From positions 62,001-126,000 of the forward strand of contig JADZCT010000020.1 in assembly GCA_020851455.1 (NCBI GenBank): a stretch of 64,000 nt of DNA, read 5' to 3'. This stretch comes from Gemmatimonadaceae bacterium (GTDB taxonomy: Bacteria; Gemmatimonadota; Gemmatimonadetes; Gemmatimonadales; Gemmatimonadaceae). The translations under genes and the position numbers were made by a program. The notes under the pieces were generated by a model, which saw nothing but the letters and a program-made list of their open reading frames with translations, had not been told where the DNA came from and ran no database searches. Position 1 is the stretch's first letter; each line of letters opens with the position of its first letter. Of this stretch, positions 42,771 to 51,830 are shown piece by piece.

Positions 42771-44336
42771 ATGCCTGCGGCAAGGCCCGCGTCAATCGCC
42801 CTCACTGCATTCCTGCTCTGTTCGTGCGGCCCTGTTGCCCGCGATCCTGGCACGGTGGTGTACGCGTCCGGCGCGGACCTGGAGTCCGCAAACCCGCTCG
42901 TCACGATTCACGGGCTCTCGCGGCAGGTGCAGCGGTTCGTCATCTTCACCACGTTGGCGCGGTACGACAGCGCCCTCGCCCCCGCACCATACCTTGCCAA
43001 GTCGTGGACGTGGTCGCGCGATCGGCGCACCCTCACATTCACGCTCGATGCCGGCGCGCGATGGCAGGACGGAACGCCGACTACCGCGCGCGATGCGGCG
43101 TTTACCCTGCTTGCGGCACGCGATCCCCGGACGGGCTACGCGCGCGCGGCCGACCTGGCATCCATTGATACAACCCTGGCTCCTGACGACTCGACACTGA
43201 CTGTCGAATTCGCGTCGCCCCAGCCGCTCTTTCCAATGGTGCTCTGTGAACTTCCGGTGCTCCCCGAGCACCTGCTGCGTAACGTGCCCCGCGAGGAGAT
43301 GAGGCGCGCGGCCTTCGACTCCGATCCGGTCGGCAACGGGCCATTCCGGTTTACCGAACGCGTGAGCGGGCAGCACTGGGTGTTCGAGCGAAACGATGAG
43401 TTTCCCGCCTCGATGGGCGGGCCTCCCGGAATCGAGCGTCTGGTAATCGTGGTGGTAGACGAACCGGCCACGAAACTTGCGGGGCTCGCCAGCGGCGAAC
43501 TCGATTTCGCGGGGATAGCGCCAACGATGGCCGCGCTCGCGGCGCGGGATCCGACGATTCGCGTGATGGACTACCCGATCCTGCTCTCCACCGCGCTGGT
43601 ATTCAACACCCACCGGCCGCCGTTCGACGACGCCCGCGTCAGGAAGGCCGTGAGTCTGTCGCTGGATCGCCAACGGATCGTTGATGTCGCCCTCGCAGGG
43701 TACGGAACCCCGGCGGCTGGTCCCGTGCCGCCGGAAAGCCCGCTGGCGCTTCCGGCAAGGCCGGTCCGCGACGAACACGCCGCGGATTCCCTCCTCGACG
43801 CCGCGGGGTGGCGTCGTGGGCCAGGCGGACGCCGCTCTCGCAACGGGGTTGCGCTTGACGCCACTCTTCTGACAGTGGGCAGCGGAGACAATGCGGTGGA
43901 GCAGCTCGTCCAGGCAGACCTCGCCGAGCGCGGTATCGGAATCGGGATCCGCCAGATGGAGATGGGGGCATTCCTCGCGCGGGCACGCGCCGAGCCAAAG
44001 ACCTTCGACCTGCTCGTGACCGGAATCCCTGGCGACTTGTCGCTCTCGTTCCTCGGTGCGATGTACGATTCCCGGCAACGGGGGAGTGCGCTGGACTACG
44101 GAGATTTTCACACTGCGACACTCGACGCCTTGTTCGCGCGAACGCGCACTGCCGATGCGGCGGCGCTGCCGGACGCATGGCGCGCAGTTCAGTCGGAGAT
44201 CGTGCGTGACGTTCCGGCGGCCTGGATCTACCATTCGCGTGGGCTGCAGGGGGTGGCGAGGCGAATGGAGAACGTCGTGTTCGACCTGCGCGGCGAGCTC
44301 GCATCCATTGCACGGTGGAGGGCGACGAAGCGATGA
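42771..44336 (+). CDS. Extracytoplasmic solute-binding lipoprotein, SBP_bac_5 (peptide/oligosaccharide) family
   Basis: 521 residues from the ATG at 42771; a TTG six bases upstream is less likely. The lipoprotein signal ARPASIALTAFLLCSC ends in a lipobox Cys. The mature protein has DLESANPLVTIHGLSRQVQ, YLAKSWTWSRDRRTLTFTL (the family's wedge motif), GARWQDGTPTTARDAAFT and DSDPVGNGPFRF. Late segments VRKAVSLSLDRQRIVDVAL and AWIYHSRGLQGVARRMENV also fit. These proteins deliver peptides, opines or, in some branches, plant or animal oligosaccharides to DppBC/OppBC-type permeases, here the divergent pair. The stop overlaps the heparinase gene start (ATGA), so binding protein and lyase are translationally coupled. 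Confidence 0.92.
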   Translation: MPAARPASIALTAFLLCSCGPVARDPGTVVYASGADLESANPLVTIHGLSRQVQRFVIFTTLARYDSALAPAPYLAKSWTWSRDRRTLTFTLDAGARWQDGTPTTARDAAFTLLAARDPRTGYARAADLASIDTTLAPDDSTLTVEFASPQPLFPMVLCELPVLPEHLLRNVPREEMRRAAFDSDPVGNGPFRFTERVSGQHWVFERNDEFPASMGGPPGIERLVIVVVDEPATKLAGLASGELDFAGIAPTMAALAARDPTIRVMDYPILLSTALVFNTHRPPFDDARVRKAVSLSLDRQRIVDVALAGYGTPAAGPVPPESPLALPARPVRDEHAADSLLDAAGWRRGPGGRRSRNGVALDATLLTVGSGDNAVEQLVQADLAERGIGIGIRQMEMGAFLARARAEPKTFDLLVTGIPGDLSLSFLGAMYDSRQRGSALDYGDFHTATLDALFARTRTADAAALPDAWRAVQSEIVRDVPAAWIYHSRGLQGVARRMENVVFDLRGELASIARWRATKR

Positions 44337-47089
44337 CGCTCCTCCTGTGCCCGAACTCACTTGTCGAGAGGCGGCGCATCGCGGATGGAGCGTTGAAGCC
44401 GCTCCGTGACTCCCTTGCGGCTGACCTCGCACCGTTGATTGGCCGCGAACCGTACGTTCCCACGGGCAAGGCGTTGCTTTCGCGTGCCGGAGGACGCTGC
44501 GACTTCGACGGGCGCGACCTCGAGTTCGATCCATTCTCGCCTCACGCGCACCGCTGCCCTGCCTGCGGGCGGCTGAACACCGGAAGATGGCATGACGGCT
44601 GGTGGCTCTACCCATACCACCTCTGGCTCGCCGAGAGGGCGGTACACGCAGCGACGCTGCACGCACTCGCGGGCGACATCCGCAATGCACAACTCGCCCA
44701 GGCAATCCTTCGCGCCTACGCGCGGCAATACGATGGCTACCCGAACCGGGACAACGTGCTCGGCCCATCACGGCTATTCTTCAGCACCTATCTGGAGTCG
44801 CTGTGGCTGCTGCACATCTGCATCGCCGCCGACCTGCTGGCCGCAGGCGGCGACGACGAAACGCGCGGCATCGTACACGAGCGAATCGCGCGGCCATCGG
44901 CAGAGATGATTGGCAGTTATCACGAAGGAGCGTCCAATCGGCAGGCATGGAATGCCGCGGCAATCGTGGCTGCGCACCGGCTAGCCGGGAAGTCGTGCGA
45001 CGACGAACCCGTTGCCGCCGCACTCGGCGACATCGAATGGCTGCTTGCCAACGCGGTTGGCGACGACGGAAGCTGGTTCGAGGGCGACAACTACCACCAG
45101 TTCGCCCACCGGGGCCTATGGTACGGAATCACGCTGGGCGGAGCGGCTGGATATGTGTTTCAGGATTCGACGATCGAGAGGTTCAATGCCGGCTTTGCGT
45201 CGCCCTTCCGGACGGCACTGCCCGACTTCACTTACCCTGCGCGAAAGGATTCGCGTTACGCTGTCTCGCTGAGGCAATGGCGGTTCGCGGAATCCTGCGA
45301 GCTCGGCCTTGCCCGAGGGGATGATGCCACGCTGCGCTGGGCGCTGGGTCGTCTCTATCGCGACGACGTCCCCCGCGACGACACCGGCCGTTCACGCTCG
45401 AGCGGCGAAGCAGAGCGGCCAACGGCCGCCACTTCACTTTCGCGCGCGGACCTCGGATGGAAGGCGCTTCTCTTTGCGCGTGAGGCATTGCCGGATCTTT
45501 CGGGGCCAGCGCCGGCGTCTATCACGATTCTCTCGCAGGGTTACACGATCCACCGCCGCGACGCGGGGACCGTGTACGTTGCGCTGGATTGGGGCCAGGG
45601 CGGCGGGGGCCATGGGCACGCCGACCGCCTCAACGTGGTCTTCGTGCACGGTCGCGCGCGCTGGCTGGACGACCTGGGTACGGGCTCGTACGTGGATCCA
45701 TCGCTGCGCTGGTACCGAAGCACGCTCGCGCACAATGCCCCGCTCGTTGACGGCCGTTCGCAGCAGCGCTCCGACGGGTGGCTGGCAGGCAGTACGTCGG
45801 CCGCCGGATTCGAAGGAGTGGCCGCACGCGCCGAAGTCGCGCCCGGGGTGGTTGTCATGCGAACTCTGGTGACCGCGGAATCGTACTTCGTGGATGAAGT
45901 CCAGTGGACGGCGCCACGGCAGATTTGTTTCGAGTTGCCGATTCACGTGAACGTCGCCGCGGACGGACTTGCGCTCCGCGACACCGAACTGACGGGTGCC
46001 GGAGGCCTGGAGGACGGTTTTGACTTCGTGCGTGATGCGAAGGTGGCGACAGTCGGAGCCGGCACACCGGTACGCATCAGCGGCGACCGGGATGGCCAAC
46101 GTGTCTCGGGGACGGTATGGGTATCAGAGAGCGCGGAGTGGTTCACCGCGACTGGTCCGGCGCAACCGGCGAGCACGCTGCTGCCGTTCCACCTCGTCAG
46201 GGTTCACGGTACGGGTGGTGCAATCCGTACCGTTTGGCGATGGCGTGGCGACGGCGCGGTCGAGTTCAGCGACAACGAAGTGGCGGTGGGTACCGAACTC
46301 GGTGTTGACAGGCACATCGTTACTCCTGGCTCGTGGGTCACACGTACGCACTGCGGCGAGGTAGTGCGGATCGAGCGTGAAGCAGGGCCCGGCGTGGTTC
46401 AGCACGAATCAGCGCCGGAGCCGGGAGGCAGCGTGGTGGTCGCAGCGCCATCCGCCGCGATGGAGCGGTACGAGGTTCATCGTACAACACGCCATGCCGG
46501 ATGGTTCGCCGATCTTCCGGTTGGCGAACGGGCGACCTGGGCGGCCTTCGACCTTGGCGAGCCCAACTACCGCCGAACGGAAGATTCGTGGCGGGAAGCC
46601 GGCGAACCGCGTGCCCGGGCAGCGATCGGCGCAGACGCGTACGGCATCGTCGTGGACGTCGCCGTGGAGACTCCCGCACCCGTTTTCGTGCCTGCCGGAG
46701 CCGTGAACCCGTATGACAACGAATCCGCGGACATCAACGGACACGGCGTACAGTTATACTGCGCCACGGCCGGCGGATCGGGCGCGTGGATGGTGGTTCC
46801 TGAGGCGGGCAGCCAGTCGGCGCGCGTACGGCCGATCAGCGGGTGGGGTTCTCGCGCGCTGCCGTCCGCCGAGTGGAGAGTGACATCGGGCGGGTTCGAG
46901 GTTTCGATCCACATCCCCGCCGATGCGCGTACGGACCGTTTTGCCCTGGGCTTGATCGTGAACGACGCATCGCCTGGCCGCGTACGCAGGCGAGGCCAGC
47001 TGGTACTAAGCGGCGCTGACGGCGAGTTTGCATACCTCCGGGGTGATCGCTGCGATACTCGGCGGATGCTCGCGTTCAGAATCGCATGA
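44333..47089 (+). CDS. Heparinase II/III-type polysaccharide lyase-like protein with a C-terminal CBM9-like domain
   Basis: 918 residues from the ATG in the ATGA overlap (44333). Residues about 70-330 form an alpha/alpha toroid (GWWLYPYHLWLAERAV, SRLFFSTYLESLWLLHICIA) including DDGSWFEGDNYHQFAHRGLW, the position of catalytic Tyr/His in related lyases. The heparinase II/III beta sheet follows with GHGHADRLNVVFVHGRARWL and RSTLAHNAPLVDGRSQ, the diagnostic His-rich motifs. The last 180 residues (GADAYGIVVDVAVETPAPVF, GVQLYCATAGGSG) look like a family 9 carbohydrate-binding sandwich. No signal peptide is present, so the protein is likely cytosolic, acting on imported material. A Cys pair (HRCPACGRL, near residue 70) may bind zinc. 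Lyases of this fold cleave uronate-containing glycans by beta-elimination; the substrate here is unknown. Confidence 0.85.
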   Translation: MTLLLCPNSLVERRRIADGALKPLRDSLAADLAPLIGREPYVPTGKALLSRAGGRCDFDGRDLEFDPFSPHAHRCPACGRLNTGRWHDGWWLYPYHLWLAERAVHAATLHALAGDIRNAQLAQAILRAYARQYDGYPNRDNVLGPSRLFFSTYLESLWLLHICIAADLLAAGGDDETRGIVHERIARPSAEMIGSYHEGASNRQAWNAAAIVAAHRLAGKSCDDEPVAAALGDIEWLLANAVGDDGSWFEGDNYHQFAHRGLWYGITLGGAAGYVFQDSTIERFNAGFASPFRTALPDFTYPARKDSRYAVSLRQWRFAESCELGLARGDDATLRWALGRLYRDDVPRDDTGRSRSSGEAERPTAATSLSRADLGWKALLFAREALPDLSGPAPASITILSQGYTIHRRDAGTVYVALDWGQGGGGHGHADRLNVVFVHGRARWLDDLGTGSYVDPSLRWYRSTLAHNAPLVDGRSQQRSDGWLAGSTSAAGFEGVAARAEVAPGVVVMRTLVTAESYFVDEVQWTAPRQICFELPIHVNVAADGLALRDTELTGAGGLEDGFDFVRDAKVATVGAGTPVRISGDRDGQRVSGTVWVSESAEWFTATGPAQPASTLLPFHLVRVHGTGGAIRTVWRWRGDGAVEFSDNEVAVGTELGVDRHIVTPGSWVTRTHCGEVVRIEREAGPGVVQHESAPEPGGSVVVAAPSAAMERYEVHRTTRHAGWFADLPVGERATWAAFDLGEPNYRRTEDSWREAGEPRARAAIGADAYGIVVDVAVETPAPVFVPAGAVNPYDNESADINGHGVQLYCATAGGSGAWMVVPEAGSQSARVRPISGWGSRALPSAEWRVTSGGFEVSIHIPADARTDRFALGLIVNDASPGRVRRRGQLVLSGADGEFAYLRGDRCDTRRMLAFRIA

Positions 47090-47134
47090 CACGTCTCTTG
47101 AACAACCAGCGGGAAACGCCTCTCTTTCATCGCC

Positions 47135-48469
47135 ATGGTCTTCTCACGCTTCTTCAAGCAACCCGGCCGGCCCGAGGAATCAGGCAAGCCCGACGAGACG
47201 AGCGCCGCAAGCGCCGTTCCCAAAGACAATGCAGATGATGGCCCCGACGTTGACTACTCCCGTGCGCCAGAGGAGATGGACGAGGCGTCATGGCGCGAGC
47301 GGGCGATGGCGGTCCTCCCCACCGGCAGCTCCACCGGCAGCAAGCGTATGGAAGCGCTCTGGGGGGCGGCCGATGCGCACGCACCCTCCCATTACATCAG
47401 CGCCACCGGCTGCCGTCTGATCACCAGCCAGGGGCGGGAGCTCATTGATTGCACGATGGGGCTCGGGGCAGTGGCGATTGGCTACGCGGACGAACGGGTC
47501 ACTGGGTCGGCTGTGGCGGCACTTGCGGCAGGTAACGTCAGCGGGCTGCCGCATGTGCTGGAAGTGGATGTCGCCGAGCGAATCAGCAGCGTGGTTCCAT
47601 GCGCAGAAAAGGTTCAGTTCCTGAAGACCGGCGCCGAGGCGGTATCGGCCGCCATACGCATTGCGCGCACGTACACTGGCCGGCCGCGCGTTATCGGCTG
47701 CGGCTACTTCGGATGGCATGACTGGTGCTCGGAAGCGAGGGGCGTGCCGAGTGCGACACGCGCCTTGTACGAGGAGGTTCCGTTTGGCGACATCCCCGCG
47801 ATCGAGCGCGCGGTTGACGCGGCTGGGCCGGATCTGGCCGCAATCGTCATCGAGCCGGTAGTCGAGGAACTCGCGCCTGAAGCGTGGATCGCCCGCGCGC
47901 GCGAACTTGCCACCAAGGCGGGAGCTGCGCTCATCTTCGACGAAGTGAAGACGGGCTTCCGCCTCCGCCAGGGCGGGTTCCAGGAACTGAGCGGAGTTAC
48001 CCCCGACCTCGCAACGTTCGGCAAGGCGCTCGCCAACGGCTACGCCCTCTCGGCGGTATGCGGCGCCGCCCCCCTGATGGATGCCCTTCGTGACACATGG
48101 GTGTCGTCAACGCTGGCCGGCGAGACCGGGGCGCTCGCTGCGGCACAGGCAGTGCTCGAGCTGCACGCTGAACGCGACGTATGCACCGACCTGGCCTCGA
48201 TCGGCGCCTCGATGCGGACCGCGATCGAGCATGCCGTCCGCGCAAGCAAGCGTCCCGGGATCACTCTCGGTGGTATTGACCCGATGTGGTTCCTGCGGTT
48301 CGAAGACCCCGCGATCGAGACACGTTTCCTCGTGGCGGCCGCGAGCGAAGGGCTATTGCTCAAGCGCGGCGCGTACAACTTCGCATCACTCGCACACGAC
48401 GAACGGACGATTCACGAAATCGAGACTCGGGCGAGTACCGCGCTGGTTTCCCTGCGCGACGGCACGTGA
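47135..48469 (+). CDS. Class III aminotransferase (glutamate-1-semialdehyde aminomutase-like)
   Basis: 444 residues. Residues 1-45 are a low-complexity acidic tail (PEESGKPDETSAASAVPKDN) unusual for the family. The PLP fold follows: SSTGSKRMEALWGAADAHAP, GCRLITSQGRELIDCTMGLG, FLKTGAEAVSAAIRIARTYTGR. IVIEPVVEELAPEAW and ALIFDEVKTGFRLRQGGFQE hold the cofactor-binding Asp. DLATFGKALANGYALSAVCG contains the PLP Lys. The pattern is that of glutamate-1-semialdehyde 2,1-aminomutases and of amino-group transferases on sugar-derived substrates. Position between a lyase and amidohydrolases suggests a catabolic or transamination step rather than haem synthesis; that is inference. It lies 45 bases after the heparinase gene. 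Confidence 0.88.
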   Translation: MVFSRFFKQPGRPEESGKPDETSAASAVPKDNADDGPDVDYSRAPEEMDEASWRERAMAVLPTGSSTGSKRMEALWGAADAHAPSHYISATGCRLITSQGRELIDCTMGLGAVAIGYADERVTGSAVAALAAGNVSGLPHVLEVDVAERISSVVPCAEKVQFLKTGAEAVSAAIRIARTYTGRPRVIGCGYFGWHDWCSEARGVPSATRALYEEVPFGDIPAIERAVDAAGPDLAAIVIEPVVEELAPEAWIARARELATKAGAALIFDEVKTGFRLRQGGFQELSGVTPDLATFGKALANGYALSAVCGAAPLMDALRDTWVSSTLAGETGALAAAQAVLELHAERDVCTDLASIGASMRTAIEHAVRASKRPGITLGGIDPMWFLRFEDPAIETRFLVAAASEGLLLKRGAYNFASLAHDERTIHEIETRASTALVSLRDGT

Positions 48470-48474
48470 CGTCT

Positions 48475-49299
48475 ATGCCCCTCGTTGACGTCCACGCGCA
48501 CTTCCTGTACGCGGAGTGCGGCCGGGCCGACTGGGCGGAGGTGAATGCCGCGCGGATGCGTGCTGGCGCAACGATGGGCATTACCTGCCATATCGCGTCC
48601 ATCCTGGGAAGTTTCGGCTTTACGTCGCCCACTTATTTTCCGTCACCGGCCGACGTCACGGCGGGCAACGACGCAATGCTCGCCATCTGCGAGCGCGAAG
48701 CGACGCACGTGCGGATGTACGCAACTGTCAACCCCAACTATACGGAGCACGCGCTCGGCGAGATCGAGCGGTGCGCAGCAGGCGGCGCCGTGGGCGTGAA
48801 GCTCGCGGCAAGCAGGCGCGCCGACGACGCCCTGCTTGACCCCATCTGCTCGCTCGCTGCCGAGCGTCGGCTTCCGGTGCTGCATCACATCTGGCAGCAC
48901 CGTACACGCGAGTGGCCCAGCCAGGAGATATCGGATGGCACCGACCTGGCACGGCTCGCCCAGCGGCATCCGCGCACCTGGTTCATACTCGCCCACATCG
49001 GCGGAGGAGGAGATTACCAGCACTCCTTCCACGCCATCTCCGGCGCGCCGAACATTATGCTCGACATATCCGGGAGCGGCGTTGATCGCGGAATGCTCGA
49101 CGGGGCAGTGCGCTGCGTCGGCGCGCAGCGAATCGTGTTCGGCACCGATGTCACGATGGAAACGGGGCTCGCGAAACTACGCGCGCTCGATGCAACCGGA
49201 CTGTTGAGCGCCCGCGACACGGAGGACATCCGCTGGGGTAACGCCGCGCGCGTCTTTGGCGCGGACCGCCTCGGAATGGCGGGGATTGGTGGCCGATGA
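48475..49299 (+). CDS. Metal-dependent amidohydrolase (amidohydrolase 2 family, TIM barrel)
   Basis: 274 residues from the ATG at 48475, six bases after the previous stop. PLVDVHAHFLYAECGRADW contains the HxH metal ligands of the Amidohydro_2 fold. HVRMYATVNPNYTEHALGEI, GAVGVKLAASRRADDALLD and LPVLHHIWQH supply the third ligand His. WFILAHIGGGGDYQHS and QRIVFGTDVTMETGL, with the C-terminal Asp, complete the set. Members decarboxylate or hydrolyse small carboxylates and amides (for example 2-pyrone-4,6-dicarboxylate hydrolase or uronate-lactonase relatives). Substrate unknown. The stop overlaps the next start by an ATGA, and the two proteins are likely partners or paralogues. Confidence 0.88.
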   Translation: MPLVDVHAHFLYAECGRADWAEVNAARMRAGATMGITCHIASILGSFGFTSPTYFPSPADVTAGNDAMLAICEREATHVRMYATVNPNYTEHALGEIERCAAGGAVGVKLAASRRADDALLDPICSLAAERRLPVLHHIWQHRTREWPSQEISDGTDLARLAQRHPRTWFILAHIGGGGDYQHSFHAISGAPNIMLDISGSGVDRGMLDGAVRCVGAQRIVFGTDVTMETGLAKLRALDATGLLSARDTEDIRWGNAARVFGADRLGMAGIGGR

Positions 49300-50063
49300 T
49301 TGGCGTTGACCCTTCGGTGTTCATCGGGCAGTACGCCTTCAGGCACGTTCCGCACCCGGACCCGGAAGTGCTCGTACGCGTGCTCGACCGTGAGCGGATC
49401 GAAAGAGCGTGGGTGGGATACCTGCCGACCGTGCATCATCGTGACCCATCGCCAGGAAACGCGGAACTGCAACGCCTGCTGAAGCCGTGGCGGACCCGGC
49501 TCGCCGCTGCGCCAGTCATCCGCCCGGATTATCCCCAGTGGGAGAAAGCGCTTGACTCGGCGGCCAGCGAGGGGGCCGCGGCAATCCGTGCGTGGCCGTC
49601 GCATTGGCGAATGGCGGCTGACGACCTGCGGCTGCGTGACCTTGCGCTCGCGTGCGGCTCGCGCCGGTTGCCGTTGGTACTCACGGTACGGCTCGAGGAC
49701 ATCCGCCAGCGTCACCCGCTCGATACGGCCGGAGACCTGAGCGCGGCGACCGTGCGCTCGCTCGCCCGCGCAGGCGACGGCGCGCGCCTCATCGTGTGCG
49801 CGGCCGGCAAGGACTTCATAGAAGAGGTTCATTGGGGCCTCACGCCTGCCGAGCAGCGGCGCGTGGTGTGGGACATCAGTTGGATCTGGGGTCCGCCTGA
49901 AGATCATCTCGCAAAGCTCCTGCGCACGATCGGCGAGGCGAGGCTCGTTTACGGAACTCAGTGGCCGCTTCGCCTCACGCAGTCGCCCGCCGCGAACATT
50001 GAACTCCTCCCGGACGACGTTGCGCGTCCGGTGTTTGCCGACCCGTCGAAGCTCTTCGACTGA
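49296..50063 (+). CDS. Degenerate amidohydrolase-2 paralogue
   Basis: 255 residues starting in the ATGA overlap. It is organised like the previous protein (N-terminal MIGVDPSVFIGQYAFRHVP, a central AAAIRAWPSHWRMAADDLRL, a LPLVLTVRLEDIRQRHP His, and a final LVYGTQWPLRLTQSPA), but the N-terminal HxH is replaced (VDPSVFIG) and the late Asp lies in a TQWP context. Metal binding is thus likely lost or altered. It may act as a regulatory or stabilising partner of the intact amidohydrolase, or bind a different cofactor. Last gene of the five-gene run beginning at 42771, with a 31-base gap to a convergent peptidase gene. Confidence 0.75.
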   Translation: MIGVDPSVFIGQYAFRHVPHPDPEVLVRVLDRERIERAWVGYLPTVHHRDPSPGNAELQRLLKPWRTRLAAAPVIRPDYPQWEKALDSAASEGAAAIRAWPSHWRMAADDLRLRDLALACGSRRLPLVLTVRLEDIRQRHPLDTAGDLSAATVRSLARAGDGARLIVCAAGKDFIEEVHWGLTPAEQRRVVWDISWIWGPPEDHLAKLLRTIGEARLVYGTQWPLRLTQSPAANIELLPDDVARPVFADPSKLFD

Positions 50064-50094
50064 CCACAGCCAGTGGGGCCAGGCGCCGCTGCCT

Positions 50095-51819
50095 TCAGCG
50101 CGCCGGCGTGCGCTTCGACGTGACGTAGTAGTTCTGGTCCACCGAGAACCCGTCGAGTGTCGTAAGCAGAGCCGGGTCCACTTTCCACGCCGTGGTTGGG
50201 TGAAGGATTACCTCGCCACGGCCCGGGACGCTGGCCTGCACCGGCATCGCAAAGCCGTCCACCGCGTTCACCCAGCGATAGGCGAGCTTGCCGCCGTCGA
50301 GCGTGTATTCGAGCTCGGGGATATCCGTCGTGCGAAGGTACTGGTCGAACACCTTGCCGAGCGGGAGCCCTGACTCGTGGGTGATGTAGTCCTCGACCTG
50401 CCTGCCAGAGATCGTCTGATGGCGGAAGGTGGACTGGAGGCCGCGCAGAATGCCGCGCCACTTCTCATCGTTGCCAACCAGCTGGCGGATCATGTGGAGC
50501 AGGTTTCCGCCCTTGTAGTAGTGGTCGTTGCCGCTGCCTTCATCGTTCACGCCCAGGACGCCCTGAATAGGCCGGTCATTCAGAATGAGCCGGCGCGTCC
50601 CGATCACGTACTCCGCTCCGGCCTGCTTGTCGCCCGTGAGGCACTCCACATACAGGTTCTCGGCGTAATTCGCGAAACTTTCGTGGATCCACATGTACGC
50701 GGCATCGTTTGCGGTGAGCGAGTTTCCCCACCATTCGTGCGCGCTCTCGTGGACTATGATGAAGTCCCAGCCCAGGCCGCGCCCGGTGCCCGAAAGGTCG
50801 CGGCCGAGGTAACCGTTCTTGAACCGGTTGCCATAGGCAACCGCGCTCTGGTGTTCCATGCCCAGATGCGGGGCTTCAATGAGCTTGTAGCCGTCACGGT
50901 ACCAGGGATACGGGCCGAACCAGTGCTCGAAGCACCTGAGCATCGGCGTCACCTGCTGCCACTGCTTGCGCGCGGTATCGGTATGGATGCGGAGCGGCCA
51001 GAAATCGAGAGAGAGAGTGCCCGCTTCCCCCTGGTAGACGCTGGCGTAGTGATCGTACGTGCCAGCGTTCACCGAGATGCTGTAGTTGTTGATCGGCTCG
51101 TACACGAACCACTCATACGTGGTCGTGCCGTCGCCGTTGCGGGTGCGCGAGCGGAGGCGGCCGTTCGAGACGTCGGTCATCGAGTCTGGTACGGTGATTG
51201 CAACCCTCTGGCTGTCCGGTTCATCGCCGTAGTAATCCTTGTTGGGCCACCAGACGCTGGCGCCAAGCCCTTCGTTGGCTGTTGCAACCCATGGGTTGCC
51301 GAGCGAGTCCTTCTGCCAGATGAACCCACCGTCCCATGGCGGACGCCTCGCCGCCACCGGCTTGCCGTGGTAGTAGACCGTCACCGTATCAATCCGCCCC
51401 GTACGCTGCTGACGCGGGAGCGTGAGGAAGAACGCGTTGCCGTCGCGCCGATACGCGACCTCGCGGCCGGCCTGACGAATGCTGTCAACCTCGAGCGGCG
51501 GCTGGAGGTCAACCTGCATCACCTGACTCGGCTTCAGTACGCTGTATACAATCGAGTTGCGGCCGCGAATGCTTGAATCGGCGAGGTTCACGGACACGTG
51601 CAGGTCGTAAAACTTCACGTCCCACCAGGCACGGCCTGGCCCGTTGCCGCCACGCAGAGAATCGGCATGCGTGTACGTGCGCGTCGCTTCCGGTAGCCGC
51701 TGGCCGGTCTGTGCGTATGCAGGCGCCATGGCGACGACGACGGCCACCGCCGCCATTACACGCGCGGCGTTGCGCGCACGTCGGGCGTCGCTCGCGCCGG
51801 GGTGTATGAAGCCAGGCAT
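50095..51819 (-). CDS. Exported M1-family zinc aminopeptidase-like protein
   Basis: 574 residues from the ATG at 51819; an ATG at 51756 (MAAVAVVVAMAPAYAQ) would give a tighter signal peptide. The N-terminal beta saddle (WWDVKFYDLHVSVNLADSSI) is followed by the zinc motif VHESAHEWWGNSLT, HExxH, and the third ligand Glu in MWIHESFANYAENLYVE, 18 residues on. The exopeptidase motif GAMEN is replaced by GMEHQSAVAYGN, seen in a subgroup of bacterial M1 proteins. A catalytic Tyr region (GNDHYYKGGNLLHMIR) is present. It would trim peptides in the periplasm. It begins 11 bases after the S9 peptidase gene, so the two are likely cotranscribed. Confidence 0.9.
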   Translation of the reverse strand: MPGFIHPGASDARRARNAARVMAAVAVVVAMAPAYAQTGQRLPEATRTYTHADSLRGGNGPGRAWWDVKFYDLHVSVNLADSSIRGRNSIVYSVLKPSQVMQVDLQPPLEVDSIRQAGREVAYRRDGNAFFLTLPRQQRTGRIDTVTVYYHGKPVAARRPPWDGGFIWQKDSLGNPWVATANEGLGASVWWPNKDYYGDEPDSQRVAITVPDSMTDVSNGRLRSRTRNGDGTTTYEWFVYEPINNYSISVNAGTYDHYASVYQGEAGTLSLDFWPLRIHTDTARKQWQQVTPMLRCFEHWFGPYPWYRDGYKLIEAPHLGMEHQSAVAYGNRFKNGYLGRDLSGTGRGLGWDFIIVHESAHEWWGNSLTANDAAYMWIHESFANYAENLYVECLTGDKQAGAEYVIGTRRLILNDRPIQGVLGVNDEGSGNDHYYKGGNLLHMIRQLVGNDEKWRGILRGLQSTFRHQTISGRQVEDYITHESGLPLGKVFDQYLRTTDIPELEYTLDGGKLAYRWVNAVDGFAMPVQASVPGRGEVILHPTTAWKVDPALLTTLDGFSVDQNYYVTSKRTPAR

Positions 51820-51830
51820 GGCCGGCACGT

